Counted from the stretch's first letter, positions 33,038 through 45,241 are shown. The stretch is 64,000 nt of DNA from Begonia masoniana (GCA_022432975.1 CM039509.1:39838209-39902208); one strand, 5' to 3'. Numbers and translations are program-made. Notes: generated from the letters alone by a model not told the origin.

Positions 33038-35536
33038 ATGCCCAGGGTTTTTGTGTTGATCGGGCCTGACGATGTTGATGACGAGGCTCAGCCTGCCGTG
33101 ATTGCAGGTACTATTTTGCTTATGGGCGCTACTGTGTTTACTTTGATGGATACTGGAGCTACGCACTCCTTCGTATCGACTGCATGTATGGCTAGATTGG
33201 GGTTAGAGTCTGGGCCGTCAGAGTATGAGTACAGTGTGATGCTGCCTTCGGGAGAGCATATGCGTTCAGATCGTATTCTCCAGGGCAATATCGTCTCGGT
33301 GGGGAGTATTACCCTCTATGCTCGTTTGATAGTTATGAGCATAGAGCGGTACGATCTTATTTTGGGGATGGACTGGCTAGCACAGCACTTCGCCACCATC
33401 GATTGTCGCTCCGGGATTGTGACCTTCCGACCCCCAGATAGAGCCGAGTTTTCCTATCAGGCGAGAAACCGATTGACTGGATCGCCTATCTCTTATTCTA
33501 TGGATGTCAACGAGCAGTTCAAAGGTGCGTGCTCTATTTATTTGGCCTCTGTCTTTGATTGTCGGTTGCTCAGCGGATTGAAGCCGAGCGATATCCCTAT
33601 AGTCAGAGAGTTTTCTGGCATCTTTCTCGATGATCTTCCCGGACTACCACCGGACCGGGAGATTGAGTTCACTATTGACGTATATCCTAACTCTGCACCG
33701 AGGTTTAAGAACCCATACCGGTTGGCACCAGCCGAGTTGAGAGAGTTGAGGACTCAGCTTGATGAGTTATTGGAGAAAGGTTTCATTCGACCCAGTGTTT
33801 CACCCTGGGGTGCGCCTGTTCTATTCGTCAAGAAGAAAGACGGGACCCTCAGGATGTGCATTGATTACAGGGAGCTGAATATGCGACAGAGGCGATGGCT
33901 TGAGTTCGTCAACGATTACGATTTTGATATCAAGTACCACCCAGGAAAGGCGAACAAGGTAGCTGATGCATTGAGTAGAGTGCCTTCTGCGAGTCAGCCA
34001 TCATTAGCAGCAATGTCAATTACGCTGCGGTCTGAGATTGAGAGATTCGACGTGAAGATAGTGGCAGAGTTGTCCTATATGCTTGCCAACATTTCTCTCA
34101 GGCCAACTATTCTTGATCGTATACGCGAGGCTCAGCAGAGTGATACGGAGTGTATGGAGCTTCGATCGAGTATGACATTGGGAGACTCGTCAGATTTCCA
34201 TTTATCAGAGGATGGTATTCTGAAGTTCAGGCATAGGTGGTACGTGCCTAGTGACGAGGATCTAAAGAAGGAGATATTGGCCGAGGCACATTCTTCGGCA
34301 TATTCTGTGCACCCGGGGAGTACCAAGATGTACCGGGATTTGAGACAGCACTTCTGGTGGCCGAACATGAAGAGGGAGGTTGCCAAGTACGTTGAGACCT
34401 GCCTAGTATGTCAGCAGGTAAAGGCTGAGCACCAGAGACCCGCTGGAACACTGTTACCACTGCCGATTCCGGAGTGGAAGTGGGAGCAGATCTCCATGGA
34501 TTTCATTGTGGGGCTCCCGAGGACTACGAGAGGCCATGACGGCATTTGGGTTATTGTGGACCGATTGACAAAGTCGGCTCACTTTTTGCCTGTGAAGATG
34601 ACATCGTCTATGGATCAGCTCGCCGAGCTCTATGTACAGGAGATTGTCAGATTACACGGCGTGCCAGTTTCTATTGTCTCCGACAGAGATCCGAGATTCA
34701 CGTCCAAGTTCTGGAAGAGTTTACACAGAGCTATGGGGACTCAGCTTAATTTCAGCACAGCGTTCCATCCTCAGACTGATGGTCAGACAGAGAGGACGAA
34801 CCAGATTCTTGAGGATATGCTCAGAGCGTGTGTGCTGGAGTTTCAGGGATCGTGGAGCAGGTATTTGCCACTGATCGAGTTCTCTTATAATAACAGCTTC
34901 CAGGCTACTATTGGCATGGCACCGTACGAGGCGCTATACGGTCGGAAATGTAGGTCTCCGTTACATTGGGACGAGGTTGGCGAGGCCAGCATCGTTGGTC
35001 CAGAGATTCTACAGCAAACGGCAGAGAAGATTGCCGTTATCCGACAGCGTATTCAGGTAGCTCAGAGCCGACAGAAGAGTTATGCTGATGTGAGACGGCG
35101 AGAGCTAGAGTTCGAGGAGGGCGACGAAGTTTATTTGAAGGTTTCTCCGTTCAAAGGTGTCGCGAGATTTGGAAGGAGGGGTAAGCTAAACCCTCGTTAT
35201 GTGGGGCCCTTTCCTATTCTGAAGAGGATCGGGAAGTTGGCGTACAGACTGCAGCTTCCAGCTTCTATGGAGGGTATCCACGATGTGTTCCACGTATCTA
35301 TGCTTCGGAGATGTCTACGTGACCCATCGCATATTGTGGAGGCTACAGAGATCGAGGTACAGCCTACCTTGAGCTATGAGGTGAGGCCGGTACGTATTTT
35401 GGAGCATTCCATCAAGGTTCTGCGCAACAAAGAAATTCCGCTAGTCAAAGTTCTATGGCGGAATCACGAGGTGGAAGAGGCGACGTGGGAACGACAGCAG
35501 GATATGATGACTAAGTATCCTGATTTGTTTGCATGA
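33038..35536 (+). CDS. Gypsy-1 protease-integrase-chromodomain, RT/RNase H core deleted
   Basis: 832 residues. Protease '[12 protein letters not shown]' and '[10 protein letters not shown]'; the start of RT '[15 protein letters not shown]', '[36 protein letters not shown]'. Then an immediate jump to '[33 protein letters not shown]', which belongs after RNase H. Measured on Gypsy-2 the loss is 951 bp (317 codons), in frame, between two copies of a gagctgaat-like motif (33872-33880). The RT active site (FIDD) and RNase H are gone. Integrase follows with an HHCC-like region, '[10 protein letters not shown]', '[12 protein letters not shown]' and '[10 protein letters not shown]'. The C-terminal chromodomain '[20 protein letters not shown]' places it in Tekay. 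Confidence 0.92.
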   Translation: MPRVFVLIGPDDVDDEAQPAVIAGTILLMGATVFTLMDTGATHSFVSTACMARLGLESGPSEYEYSVMLPSGEHMRSDRILQGNIVSVGSITLYARLIVMSIERYDLILGMDWLAQHFATIDCRSGIVTFRPPDRAEFSYQARNRLTGSPISYSMDVNEQFKGACSIYLASVFDCRLLSGLKPSDIPIVREFSGIFLDDLPGLPPDREIEFTIDVYPNSAPRFKNPYRLAPAELRELRTQLDELLEKGFIRPSVSPWGAPVLFVKKKDGTLRMCIDYRELNMRQRRWLEFVNDYDFDIKYHPGKANKVADALSRVPSASQPSLAAMSITLRSEIERFDVKIVAELSYMLANISLRPTILDRIREAQQSDTECMELRSSMTLGDSSDFHLSEDGILKFRHRWYVPSDEDLKKEILAEAHSSAYSVHPGSTKMYRDLRQHFWWPNMKREVAKYVETCLVCQQVKAEHQRPAGTLLPLPIPEWKWEQISMDFIVGLPRTTRGHDGIWVIVDRLTKSAHFLPVKMTSSMDQLAELYVQEIVRLHGVPVSIVSDRDPRFTSKFWKSLHRAMGTQLNFSTAFHPQTDGQTERTNQILEDMLRACVLEFQGSWSRYLPLIEFSYNNSFQATIGMAPYEALYGRKCRSPLHWDEVGEASIVGPEILQQTAEKIAVIRQRIQVAQSRQKSYADVRRRELEFEEGDEVYLKVSPFKGVARFGRRGKLNPRYVGPFPILKRIGKLAYRLQLPASMEGIHDVFHVSMLRRCLRDPSHIVEATEIEVQPTLSYEVRPVRILEHSIKVLRNKEIPLVKVLWRNHEVEEATWERQQDMMTKYPDLFA

Positions 35537-35576
35537 TTTAATTTTGTGGACAAAATTCTGAATAAGGAGGGTAGAA

Positions 35577-38237
35577 TGTAATACCCGGCTTGTACGGGTT
35601 TTTGAATATATTATGTTATATTATTATTTCATTATTTAATGGCATTTTTGGTAAATATGTCAAACCAGATCCGTTTCACAAAAAGAGAACGCCATTACGA
35701 TTCTATCGAATAATAAGAATTTTAATGAATTTACGGGAATTTTCAGAGATCAAACACGATATTCCGAGTAAATACACTTTTCGTAATGTAAAAGACGTTC
35801 TCGTAAAAATAGTAAACGAGGTCCGAATTGCGAACGGACGGTTTTAATAAGTCTCAAATAATAAGTTGGATATATTGGTGAAATATGGAGACTGGGTGAA
35901 TCCAGATCGTTGGACGATTAACGAAACGAAAGACGAAACAAGAGCTAAGGGCATTTTGGTAATCTTCCAAACCAATTTTATAAAATCATAAGTTTCTTCT
36001 TCTCTCCCTCACTTCTCTCTTTCTTCTCTGGATTTCACGAAAGCACAGAGAGCTTTCTCCCTCGCGGCCGCCGACGCCCTTCCCTGTTCCGACTCCGTTT
36101 CTCCTCCGTTCGACTTCCGTTCTTCGCGATTCTTCCTTCTCTCGCTACCCTAGGTATGCAGCTTCGGTCTCTGAGCATTTATTCTGAGTTTTCGGTTCGA
36201 TTTAGGATTAGGGTTTCAATTAGGGTTTCAATTAGGGTTTCGATCGATTTTCGTTAAAAACGCGAATTAGGGCTCGTAATTAATAGGTTAGCCGTAATTA
36301 TGTATATGTTGAACATGTTGGACGTTATTAGACGAAGAAAAGTCAATTTGCGAAAAAGTTATAAATCGGTAAAATGTCTGGTTTTTAGGAAAAACTCGTA
36401 ACTAGAGATTTTGGATTATAAAGCTTTAATTAACGCTCGAAATGCTCTAAATAGCTAAGTGGAGAATTTAGGAGAATTCGTTAATTGAGGATTTTGTAAT
36501 TTGGATGTTTAATAGCTTAATTCGGTTTTAACGGCAAATATCGTGTTTTACCTCAGACACGCGACTCCAGTGGACGAAGCTTGAGATCCAGCACGCTCAA
36601 GGTAAGTTCTCATGACTTGCTTGACCGAAAGGTCTACACCATACCTCGTCGTTGTATCAAGGATCCTTGAGGGTTCCTTGTTTTACGTTGTTTAGGTTTG
36701 GTAGTTAGGTTGGTTGTTTATAGGTTATGTTGTATTGTCTTGTTGATATGTATGCTGTTTGTTTACTTTCCGCTGATTAACTGTTCATGCATCACGTATT
36801 TCAAATGTCATAGAAAATGGATTTCCGCACGTGTTTTAAGGAAAGAAATGAACCTCTGTAATTAATGTACGTAATCTGGATCTGTATCTGTATCTGGTTA
36901 CGCGAGGTGGGGCTCAGGCATGGCTGTAGGGTTTGTGAGCATGTACCCCCCTCCTCTAAATCGAAAGTGGTAGTCCGACCGCGGGATGTATCCTTTCCAT
37001 TTAGAGGGCTGATATCTCGGTAACAATCTGTCTGTGACGTAATGAAAAGAATGAAAATGTATCTGAATATGAATCTGTAATCTGCACGTTTTATGAATGG
37101 CATACGCACGCATGCATCTGCATTTACGTAGCTTACTGAGATTTCAATATCTCATATGTGTCTGTATGGTGTAGGTGACGTTCTAGGTTACGTTGACCCA
37201 GGTGAGGATGATATTCCTCCTCCTGACGTAGGAACAGCTGATGGATGATGGCCGTGGGAGTGCGCTGAGCAGTCGAGGCGCGTTTTGACCCGTGGGGGAT
37301 GTACGTAAAGGTTTTGGGGGTTTTTGAGACATTTTGGATTGATGATAAACTGTATAGAACATATTAGGGTGCTTGGATCTGGATAGGGGTTAGATAACGT
37401 TTTGGTAATTGTACGTAAAATGTTTTGGTTAAAACAGTTATTTAAATGTTATAGAAATTCTGGAACTGTTTGGTTGTTTAAATTAAGTGTTATGAATTGT
37501 TTTTAGGTTGACACGGATAGCTAGGTCTTTAGAGCTATCCACGCAGTTGGACTTCGCAAAGTCTGCTGTAAATGGATTGAGTTTAAATTATAAGTTGCAT
37601 GTTGTAGTGGTAAGAAAGTATGAAAGTTGTAAGAAATGAAATGAGGTAAATGGTGTGCAATTGCTCTCTGGAAATCGGATTTCCAGAGAGCTTATCGAAG
37701 TAACTGCTCTCTGGAAATTCCAGAGAGTGAGCAAGAGTAAGGTAAAACGTTAAAGGAGCAAGGGATTCAAGGCTGCAGTGCAGCGATCAGGCGCTGCTGC
37801 AGTGCAGCGACTGATCGCTGCTTGCTGCAGCATCTGCGGCGCATGATCGCTGCAGCAATGCAGCGATCAGGCGCTGCTTGCTGCAGCAACTGCAGCGCAC
37901 GATCGCTGCAGCAATGCAGCGATCGAGCGCTGCTTGCTGCAGCAACGGCAGCGACCAGTCGCTGCGTGCTGCAGCGACTGTTCGCCGCACTTATTTGTCA
38001 CGGGTTGGACAGTTTAGTCCTCCCGTCTGTTTTATACTTTAATTATAATTTTAAATGTTTTAAGTTTTATTTAATTGTTATAGGTTTTGTTTTAAATGAA
38101 TTCAAGGTTCGATTTCAATTCCGTTTTCAGTTCTGATTTCAACTTCAGTATAAATTCCGCGTAAAGTTTTATTTAAAAAGTAAAATAAAAATGAAAAATT
38201 TATACGGGTAAATGGGTACAGTATTAGGGGTGTTACA
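35577..38237 (+). repeat. Gypsy-1 3' LTR
   Basis: 2661 bp, start TGTAATACCC, end TTACA, followed by GTCGC. Confidence 0.95.
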
Positions 38238-38539
38238 GTCGCTGTCCGCTGGATGAATTATGACCTTCCAAATCGGACTTGTTCAGTTGAGATTTCAGCA
38301 GAATCGGGTCACTTGGTGACCGTCACCAGGTCGGAATTGCGATAGTCGCTGGTCGACGGTTGATGGGCGACAGTCGGAGCTGCGTGAGATGTGAGGTCAG
38401 GTCGTCGCCTCGTCGGTGCATTCAGCTGTCTGTTGAGTTGAGGGTTACAGGTTACTGAGGGGCGACGGGCGTCGGGCGAGGCGAGGGCTTGGTTTAATGG
38501 TTTTGTTTCTTTTTCTTTTTTTTTTTTTTTAAATTATTT

Positions 38540-38683
38540 GACCCATGGGTCGGATAACCATCAGGCCGACCCATGGGTCGGTTCTCCAGTGGGAATTCCT
38601 GGTCCCGTTCCCAGGAAACCGAGAACTGGACCGCAGTCCCCGATTCTCCAATCCATGGAACCAGAACTGGTTCCATGGATTGG
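38540..38683. repeat. hAT-1 sub-terminal palindromes
   Basis: gacccatgggtc occurs at 38540-38551 and inside a 16-bp palindrome at 38566-38581. A 17-bp perfect hairpin with a 2-base loop spans 38648-38683 (arms ccaatccatggaaccag and complement). Sub-terminal repeats are typical transposase binding regions in hAT elements. Confidence 0.8.
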
Positions 38684-38767
38684 ATAACCGCCTAAGAACC
38701 GGCCCGAACCATCAGTTCGGTCCGATTTTGCAGTTCCGGGCCGGTTCTGCCCACCCCTACCTCCAAA

Positions 38768-40194
38768 GAGAGATTTTTTAGAGTTGTTTATACTTAAAAA
38801 CAGACAATTCACTTGATCATCTGAGGTTAATTAATTTACCCTTTTGAATTAGAATGATTTTTAGTGATATCTCTTGACAAGATTTCAAAGATTGCTTTCA
38901 TTTTTGTTCTTCTCTCTTGCCTCCTTTTCTCCTTTTGCTTTGAGAGCTTTGCTACAAAGCCATATAGATATGAACCAAGAAGCTATAAATCTCAAAGTCA
39001 AAGCTCATGATCTATTAGAAGATAAAAAAGGTCCAATGAACCAACATTTGCATGGTTTAGTTGTAGAAACCCGAGAAAAAGAGTCATCACAACATGAACA
39101 AATGACTATGAAAATAAATAGCCTTGTAGCATGAAAGTGGGCCCTACGAAACTGGCAAAAGAAGAACTATGAGCCACGGAGTTGGGCCACACAAATCCTC
39201 ATGGATTGGAGAGAGAAGGGTAAAGATCAACGCAAACTAGAAAAAGATAAAGATTCACGTGGATTGGAAAGAGATAAAAAGATTCACATAGGTTGGTTGA
39301 TGATGTGATTCAAGTTGAGGTCAAGTAAAGTCCAAGAGGAAGAATCTAATTGAAGGTATGGTCGATCCAATGACTAAAACAGGAAACCAAAGATTCTTAG
39401 AAGATCTTTTGAACGAAGGGTGCAGCGCACATGCACACGTAATAATTAAAAGAAAAGGTGTGACGCATATGCATATGCAAGAATTAAAAGACACACATGC
39501 ACTTGTAAGAATTAAAAAACACATGTTTCATGTACATGCACAAGTAGGAATTAAAAAGGACATGCGTCAATCACATGCTCACACGATGATTAAAAGTTAC
39601 ATGCACAAGTACATACAAGTGTATGCAAATCTCGTAGAAAAGTTTTTATACGGCCGAATCTACTTAAATCAATTTACAAGTACATGCAAATCTCGTAGAA
39701 AAGATCTTATTCAGCCAAATCTACTCATGTCAATTCACATCATGTTCAAACGAAGTTTAAACATGAGATTGCATCTGATCATGCAAATGATCTTTATCCC
39801 AGGATTTTATTAGTTATTTTATCTTTATTTTCATTTTTTATTTTAGCATTTAATTTAATTATAACGTGTAGCCTATTTAATGGCACAATACTTTCGATTT
39901 AAGAGAACAAGTTTGAATTAAAAATTGAGTTCTTTTAGAGATGATTTCTCTTTGATTCTTTGCGAAGAACAACGATCTTCTTCAAGTCATACTTAAAGAA
40001 TCTCGCTTGATAGCTTTGGTTCTTATCAACGAGTTTGGTCTGGGTCAAGCTCCTGTTTTGGTAACTATGGTTCCATCGAATTCTTCAATTAGGGTCTTAA
40101 TTTCTTACTTTATTCTTAAATCCAAAAGACCTTTTTTTGAACTATTCTGCTTCTTGAAGGGTCTCAGATCTCCTAATATCTAGAGTTTGCATCA
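38768..40194 (+). repeat. LTR-element fragment with degenerate ~35-bp repeats
   Basis: Right of hAT-1. 39415-39720 contains degenerate units around 'cacatgcac(a/t)(a/c)gtaa.aattaaaa'. The segment ends '..atatctagagtttgcatca' at 40194 just before a primer site, so at least the last few hundred bases are a 5' LTR. The start of that LTR could not be placed. Open frames at 39358-39813 follow the repeat period. Confidence 0.55.
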
Positions 40195-41083
40195 ATTGGT
40201 ATCAGAGCTTTGGCTCCGCCGATTCAAGGTGCTATATTTAATTTCTATTGTCAATTTTTCTTCATCTTATTCTATTCGTTCTACTAGTAAAAAGCACAAA
40301 AAATTCATTTTTTCCTATCATTATTATCAAGTATCGATTTTTATTACTGATTTTTTCTTGTTTTGAATTTTCTCTTCTTGAAATTTGGAAAGTACAAAAA
40401 AAATTCTATTCTTGATCAAAAGTAAAAAAAAAAGTTGTCAAAAGTAAAAAAAATAAAGAGTTGTGAAAAAAAAAGAGTAGTGAGTAGTAAAAAAAAAATC
40501 AAAATTTTATTCTAAGAGATTTTGAAAATTTTATCCTTTGAAATTTAAATATTCGTTCTTAATTTTCATAAATAATTATTCTTTGAATATTCAAACTGTT
40601 GTTCAATCTTCATTGGAAATATTGCCGTTGTCCAAAATTATTCTTTGAATATTCAAATTGTTGTTCAATCTCTATTTGAAATATTGTCTTATCCAAATTT
40701 GTCTTATTCCAATTTTCCCCTTCATTTGACTATTGTTAAAGGTTTGAACTTTGAGTTTTAAAGTTTGATTTTTCATAGTTTGGCTTGTTGAATATTTAAC
40801 ACCGATCAAGTTCTTACGTAAAGAACTAAAAAAGATATCGAGAGGTAAAAGACAAGAGTGAGAGATTATTTTATAAAAGTCATATTTTGAGTGAACCAAG
40901 AGTAAAGTGACGTTCATTGAGTGTAAACACGTGAGAGAGAGAAAATATCCATTAAGTTGATTATTTTTCTCTTACTTCGAACAATTTTGTCTTGTTTTCT
41001 TATTGTGGTCGAAAAAAAATCATGATTGGAGAACAAACGATGTGAACTTAAAGTTGTTCATAAGAGCCACGCAAGACAAATTC
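40195..41083 (+). other. Leader of a truncated LTR retrotransposon
   Basis: The primer site tggtatcagagc at 40197-40208 is followed by ~0.9 kb of A/T-rich leader with aaaaaagt/aaaaagtagtg runs. No gag is reached: at 41084 it passes into an inverted LTR. Confidence 0.6.
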
Positions 41084-42136
41084 TGCAACGCCCCGAAAAC
41101 CCACCCGGATTCTCGGTTCGCTACAGGGACTACTCTGAGCTAAACGACTCACTTTGACTTCTATCTCGTCCTCTCATCCACTTAACCACTAACGCAAGGA
41201 ATCCATTTTAGTTAAACGGACGCAGCGGAATTTAAAGCTAAGTCTCCAGAAGACTTCACTCGTGCCATACCTGGTTTCATTAACTCACTAAGTTCACCTA
41301 ATCTCATTCGTTTAAACTTCCAACGCTGGAAATACCTTCCAATAAAACTCACGCAACAAAATTAAAACTAACCTCCCGAAGCTCTCTTATGTCTTACCCA
41401 GCTGCCTAGACTCACTAATTTCCCTTGATCCTAACCATTAAGCACCACGGCGTCCTCCCCAAAAATTTCGGCAGAGTGACACCTGAAAATGGCGCCCTCA
41501 AAATGCTAAGTACCTGCAAACGAATAAATCCCAACCAATCCAGAATACTCCTACTCAACTATCCAGCATACGAAATCTCCAAATAGCAATAAAGAGAGAA
41601 ACTAAAATACTAACATCCATAAGTGAAGAAAATTCACAGTATAGAACGACACATCTCCCTTAACTATTAATATATACAACGGATACAAAACACCCCCACA
41701 AAAGACAAAAAGTCCTACTCCCGATCAACACCATACAACGGCTCCCTGGGTCGGGTCGCTCTAACACTGCCATCAACCGGGGCCCTGGTCGCACGCCACC
41801 AACTGCCACCTACTCCTGATCAGGCTCTCGGTACTCACCCTCTGGCTCAGCAGTACCTACACCACATAACACACTATAAGCTCAAAGTTTAGCAAGTATA
41901 GTGCTAAAAATAAACGTGAAACATAAAAACTGGTTATGCAATCCTAATACATGCATGTCTCCACACATGTTGTCATCACCTCACTGCATCGCATCTCACC
42001 GAGGTTTGGAATGTAACCGCACCTGGCAGTCAGTTTGTACATCGCACTGTTTACCAGCACGTCACCACCGTCCCGGTTCGTCCAGGAACGGGGTCCACAA
42101 GTCACACCCAAACTCCCCGTCGCCTGTCCATACCAT

Positions 42137-42355
42137 ACCTCACATTCATAACGGTCCCTGGGGCATTACGTATCGCCGTCCCCTGTTTTAACCTCGACCA
42201 CGTGGCGTTACGAATCGCCGTCCCACGTGGCCAGGTGGTATCGTTCCTCACATTCGTAATGGTCCCCAGGGCGTTACGTATCACCGTCCCCCGTTTTAAC
42301 CTCGACCACGTGGCGTTACGAATCGCCGTCCCACGTGGCCAGGTGGCACCGTTCC
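42137..42355. repeat. 108-bp tandem duplication with four G-boxes
   Basis: Two 108-bp units, each with two CACGTG hexamers: 42199, 42224, 42307 and 42332. Spacing is exactly 108 between units and 25 within a unit. Each unit also contains repeated 'gcgttacg(t/a)atc(g/a)ccgtcc'. Confidence 0.9.
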
Positions 42356-42379
42356 TCATCTCCTCTACTCTCCTGTGCT

Positions 42380-42800
42380 TAAAACATGCTGCATGCTAAC
42401 CATAACGTACTCATAATGACTGCACCCACACATCACATCACATCTCATACGTACCTACGACCTACAACGTGCACAAAACTCACAACATACGTACAACTAC
42501 GTACTCATAACGACTGCACCCACACATCACATCACATCTCATACATACCTACGACCTACAACGTGCACAAAACTCACAACATACGTACAACTGACCCACA
42601 ACCTACACAATACTCACAACCTACGTACAACTCACCCACAGCCTGTACAATACTCACAGCCTACACACAACTGGCCCACAACCTGCACGATACTCACAAC
42701 CTACATACAACTCACCCACAGCCTACACAAGACTCACAACCTGCACACAACTGGCCCACTACCTGCACAAGACTCACAGCCTACACACTATGACCAACTA
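42380..42800. repeat. Cytosine/adenine-rich minisatellite
   Basis: First a ~105-bp duplication (actcataa(t/c)gactgcacccacacatcac..), then about eight units of ~34-36 bp around 'acaactg/cacccacaacct(a/g)cacaa.actcac'. Confidence 0.85.
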
Positions 42801-43864
42801 TCGATGACTTCTCATTCACATCTGTACCTACAACCCACCACGTACGCAAGACTCACAACATACCACTAACGACGACTACCCATACTGTAACACCCGACAT
42901 TTCGGCCAGGTGATTTTCTGACCATTTTCATTGTCACCCTCTTATTTAACCGTTATGATTTAAATTTAATGTTAAGACAAATTTATTACAAGTTGAGTAA
43001 AACTAGGTTGGGTGGCAGTTTAGTAATTAGAATTTATGGATTAGGTATAAATAGGAAATGGAAACCTTAAATCTCATTTTATTACCACTGTAGCCGACAT
43101 TCCCTCTCGGCGATTTCTTCTCTCCCAAGTTCTTGCTCTCGGCTACCAGAACTTCCCTTTACCGACGGCTGGTTTCGAGCTTGCTCTTCTCTGCAAATCC
43201 ACACCCGAGGTATGAAATGGACAATGCAGTCATTCATTAGTGAATAGAGCTCTGTTTTCAGCTCGGCACTGAGTTCGAATTTTTAGCAGTGGCCGAGTAA
43301 TTTAAGACTTTTTAAAATCTGAGAGTAGAAATGTCATCCCGAATCGATTCTGAGCATTTTAAGTAACCAACTCGGATTTAATCAATGGTAAAACCTGTCC
43401 ACCTAGTTTCGGATTTCAGACTGCAGTGTGTCAAACAGAGGAATCGGAATGACTTTAGCTATTAGATCCTAGGATGGTTTATGATTAGGACTATTAGGAC
43501 CTTGTTTTAACTACTGTAATGTACATGTTTTAGGTGAAGAAGTTTAAAGGAAAGAAGCTCGGATTGCTGAGGAATCCAGGTAAGTGAATGTGTTAAGATT
43601 TCCGGCCACTAGGGCCCTACACCGCAAGGGTATTAGGAAATCACTGAGATGTTAGCTTATTGACTATGATTTGTTATTTCCACGATATGAAGAAGTTGTG
43701 TAAGTAAATGTAAAGTTACAGGATGTTTTACTTGTCCTCATGATATGACTTCTCTCTATGAACTTTATGTCTACGCACTGTGTCCCTGTTATGATTAAGT
43801 TGAGAATATGAAAAGCAAATGTAACCAAGATTAAGTGCAGAGCGGGGAAAGACTATGTTATGTA

Positions 43865-44060
43865 TGACTCGCGAATTCTCCCACTGGTGGAGGCCGAGTT
43901 AATGATATGTATGACTCGCGAAATCTCTCACTGGTGGAGGCCGAGTTAATGATATGTATGGCTCGCGAATTCTCCCACTGGGGAGGCCGAGTGATGTATC
44001 ATGATTGCCGCGATAGGCAAATGATTATGTATGACTGCCGCGATAGGCAAATGACTATGT
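43865..44060. repeat. 45-bp and 22-bp short tandem repeats in the LTR
   Basis: Three units of 'atgtatgactcgcgaa..tctc.cactgg.gaggccgag', then two of 'atgactgccgcgataggcaa'. Both also occur in the 3' LTR (about 50840-51035). Confidence 0.85.
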
Positions 44061-44589
44061 ACCCCTGTCTTCCTCCCTCGTCTCCTGCCTTAATACATGT
44101 TATGTAAAAGATAAAGATGAACACGAATGATGAATGGTTTATGAACTTATGTCTCTTTAAATTGTATTCTCATGTATATCTGTCAGCATGCATTCCTTAC
44201 TAAGCATTAGGCTTATAGTTAAACCTTATGGTGTAGGTGAAGAAGGTTCAGGTGAGGATGTTATGTTCAAAGAGGATGCTTAAGGCTGGTTGCTGGAGGA
44301 TGCTCAAGGTGACAGTGTGGGACTGGAGAGGCGATTTATGACCCCTGGTTAAGACTCTTATGTTACAGTATGTTAAAGAATATGGTAGTTTAAGTAGGAT
44401 GAGATTATTTTAAAACGTTGAGCTTTGAAACTGTCTAGTGGATCATTGAGTCAGGGAATGATTATATAGATTTATAAATGGTCTGTTGCTTAAGTCTTCT
44501 GCTATATGTATTTTGAACGAGTTGTGTTTTCTTTCTGTTGGAAGGAGTCATTTGATGATTTAGAGTTCTCTACCGTAAGACGGAAGCTG

Positions 44590-44890
44590 GAAGAGGTAGT
44601 CTTCCAGCTGACGTCATCGGCAAATGCCGAAAGATTAGTTGTTGATGGTTTAGTCTTCCGGCTGACGTCATCGGCAGATGCCGAAGGGTAATTGTTTGAT
44701 GGTTTAGTCTTCCGGCTGACGTCATCGGCAGATGCCGAAGGGTAGTTGTTTGATGGTTTAGTCTTCCGGCTGACGTCATCGGCAGATGCCGAAGGGTAAT
44801 TGTTTGATGGTTTAGTCTTCCGGCTGACGTCATCGGCAGATGCCGAAGGGTAGTTGTTTGATGATTTAGTCTTCCGGATGACGTCACCGG
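44590..44890. repeat. 54-bp minisatellite, each unit with TGACGTCA
   Basis: Six TGACGTCA palindromes at 44609, 44663, 44717, 44771, 44825 and 44879, exactly 54 bp apart, in units 'gtcttccggctgacgtcatcggcagatgccgaagg..'. 54 is a multiple of three, so a repetitive minus-strand open frame (44502-45104) results. TGACGTCA is the ideal CRE/TGA-type bZIP site. Confidence 0.95.
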
Positions 44891-45241
44891 AAGATGTAAA
44901 ATGTGTTTTGTCGATTAGGGACCGGAAGATGTAAAGTGTGTTTTGTCGTTTAGCGACCGGATGATATTTTAATTTAGCACGCGAGGCCCACGTGCCCACC
45001 GGAAGATGTCTTCTTTTAGGCGATGTTAAACGAGTCACGCGTAATGCACGTGATGACCGGACGACTAAATTACTGAGGGTTGTCAATGCATGCAACCCAT
45101 GCAAAACCCGTGTGGTATATATGTTAAATGTGAAAGTCTGTTGAGAGATAGTAAGTTAATGTAATAATAGTAAAAGTCAAGCAAACGATTAATGAAAGAA
45201 TATGAACACGTGACGGCTCCTGGCCGGGGTCGTTACAATTG

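Larger units (their letters stand above)
29236..38237 (+). mobile_element. Tekay/Del-like Gypsy element with RT deletion, Gypsy-1
   Basis: 9002 bp. LTRs 29236-31859 (2624 bp) and 35577-38237 (2661 bp), primer site at 31864, PPT aaggagggtagaa before the 3' LTR, and GTCGC duplications. The LTRs differ at roughly one base per hundred in the parts compared, plus small indels (for example an extra 13-bp ggtttcaattagg unit in the 3' LTR). The interior encodes gag, protease, a truncated RT, integrase and a chromodomain-like tail. It is inserted in the 5' part of hAT-1. Confidence 0.95.
25632..38759 (-). mobile_element. hAT transposon, hAT-1, containing nested Gypsy-1
   Basis: Ends are imperfect inverted repeats: TAGGACTGGGCA..ccggtccgggccggttctg at left, and the reverse complement of right, TAGGGGTGGGCAGAACCGGCCCGGAAC. 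They are flanked by a perfect 8-bp duplication CCTCCAAA (25624-25631 and 38760-38767), the hAT signature. Without the 9002-bp Gypsy and its duplication the element is about 4.1 kb. It carries a decayed BED/hAT transposase on minus. Its left sub-terminal region and 26280-26830 contain no gene. Confidence 0.93.
41084..42885 (-). repeat. Gypsy-type LTR fragment in inverse orientation
   Basis: Read on minus the fragment ends '..ttttcggggcgttgca' at 41084, like the '..gtcgttaca' ends of the Tekay-like LTRs here. It also contains 'tagtgtgttatgtggtgtaggta' at about 41860, the block that precedes the 3' third in those LTRs. Its other side is cut by Gypsy-2 at 42886. Between lie two minisatellites. 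Confidence 0.65.
42886..45237 (+). repeat. Gypsy-2 5' LTR
   Basis: 2352 bp, TGTAACACCC..TTACA. Holds a TATA-like 'taggtataaatagg' at about 43034, a gtaagt after 'gaatccag' at 43580, a 45-bp triplicate (43865-44000) and the 54-bp array. Confidence 0.93.

Noticed and set aside
39358..39813. 151-codon frame with recurrent His/Lys pattern
   Set aside because: Tracks degenerate ~35-bp repeats in an LTR region.
42386..42793. 135-codon His/Thr-rich frame
   Set aside because: Composition artefact of the CA-rich minisatellite.
44502..45104. 200-codon minus-strand frame with 18-residue repeats
   Set aside because: Follows the 54-bp LTR minisatellite; a multiple of three keeps it open.
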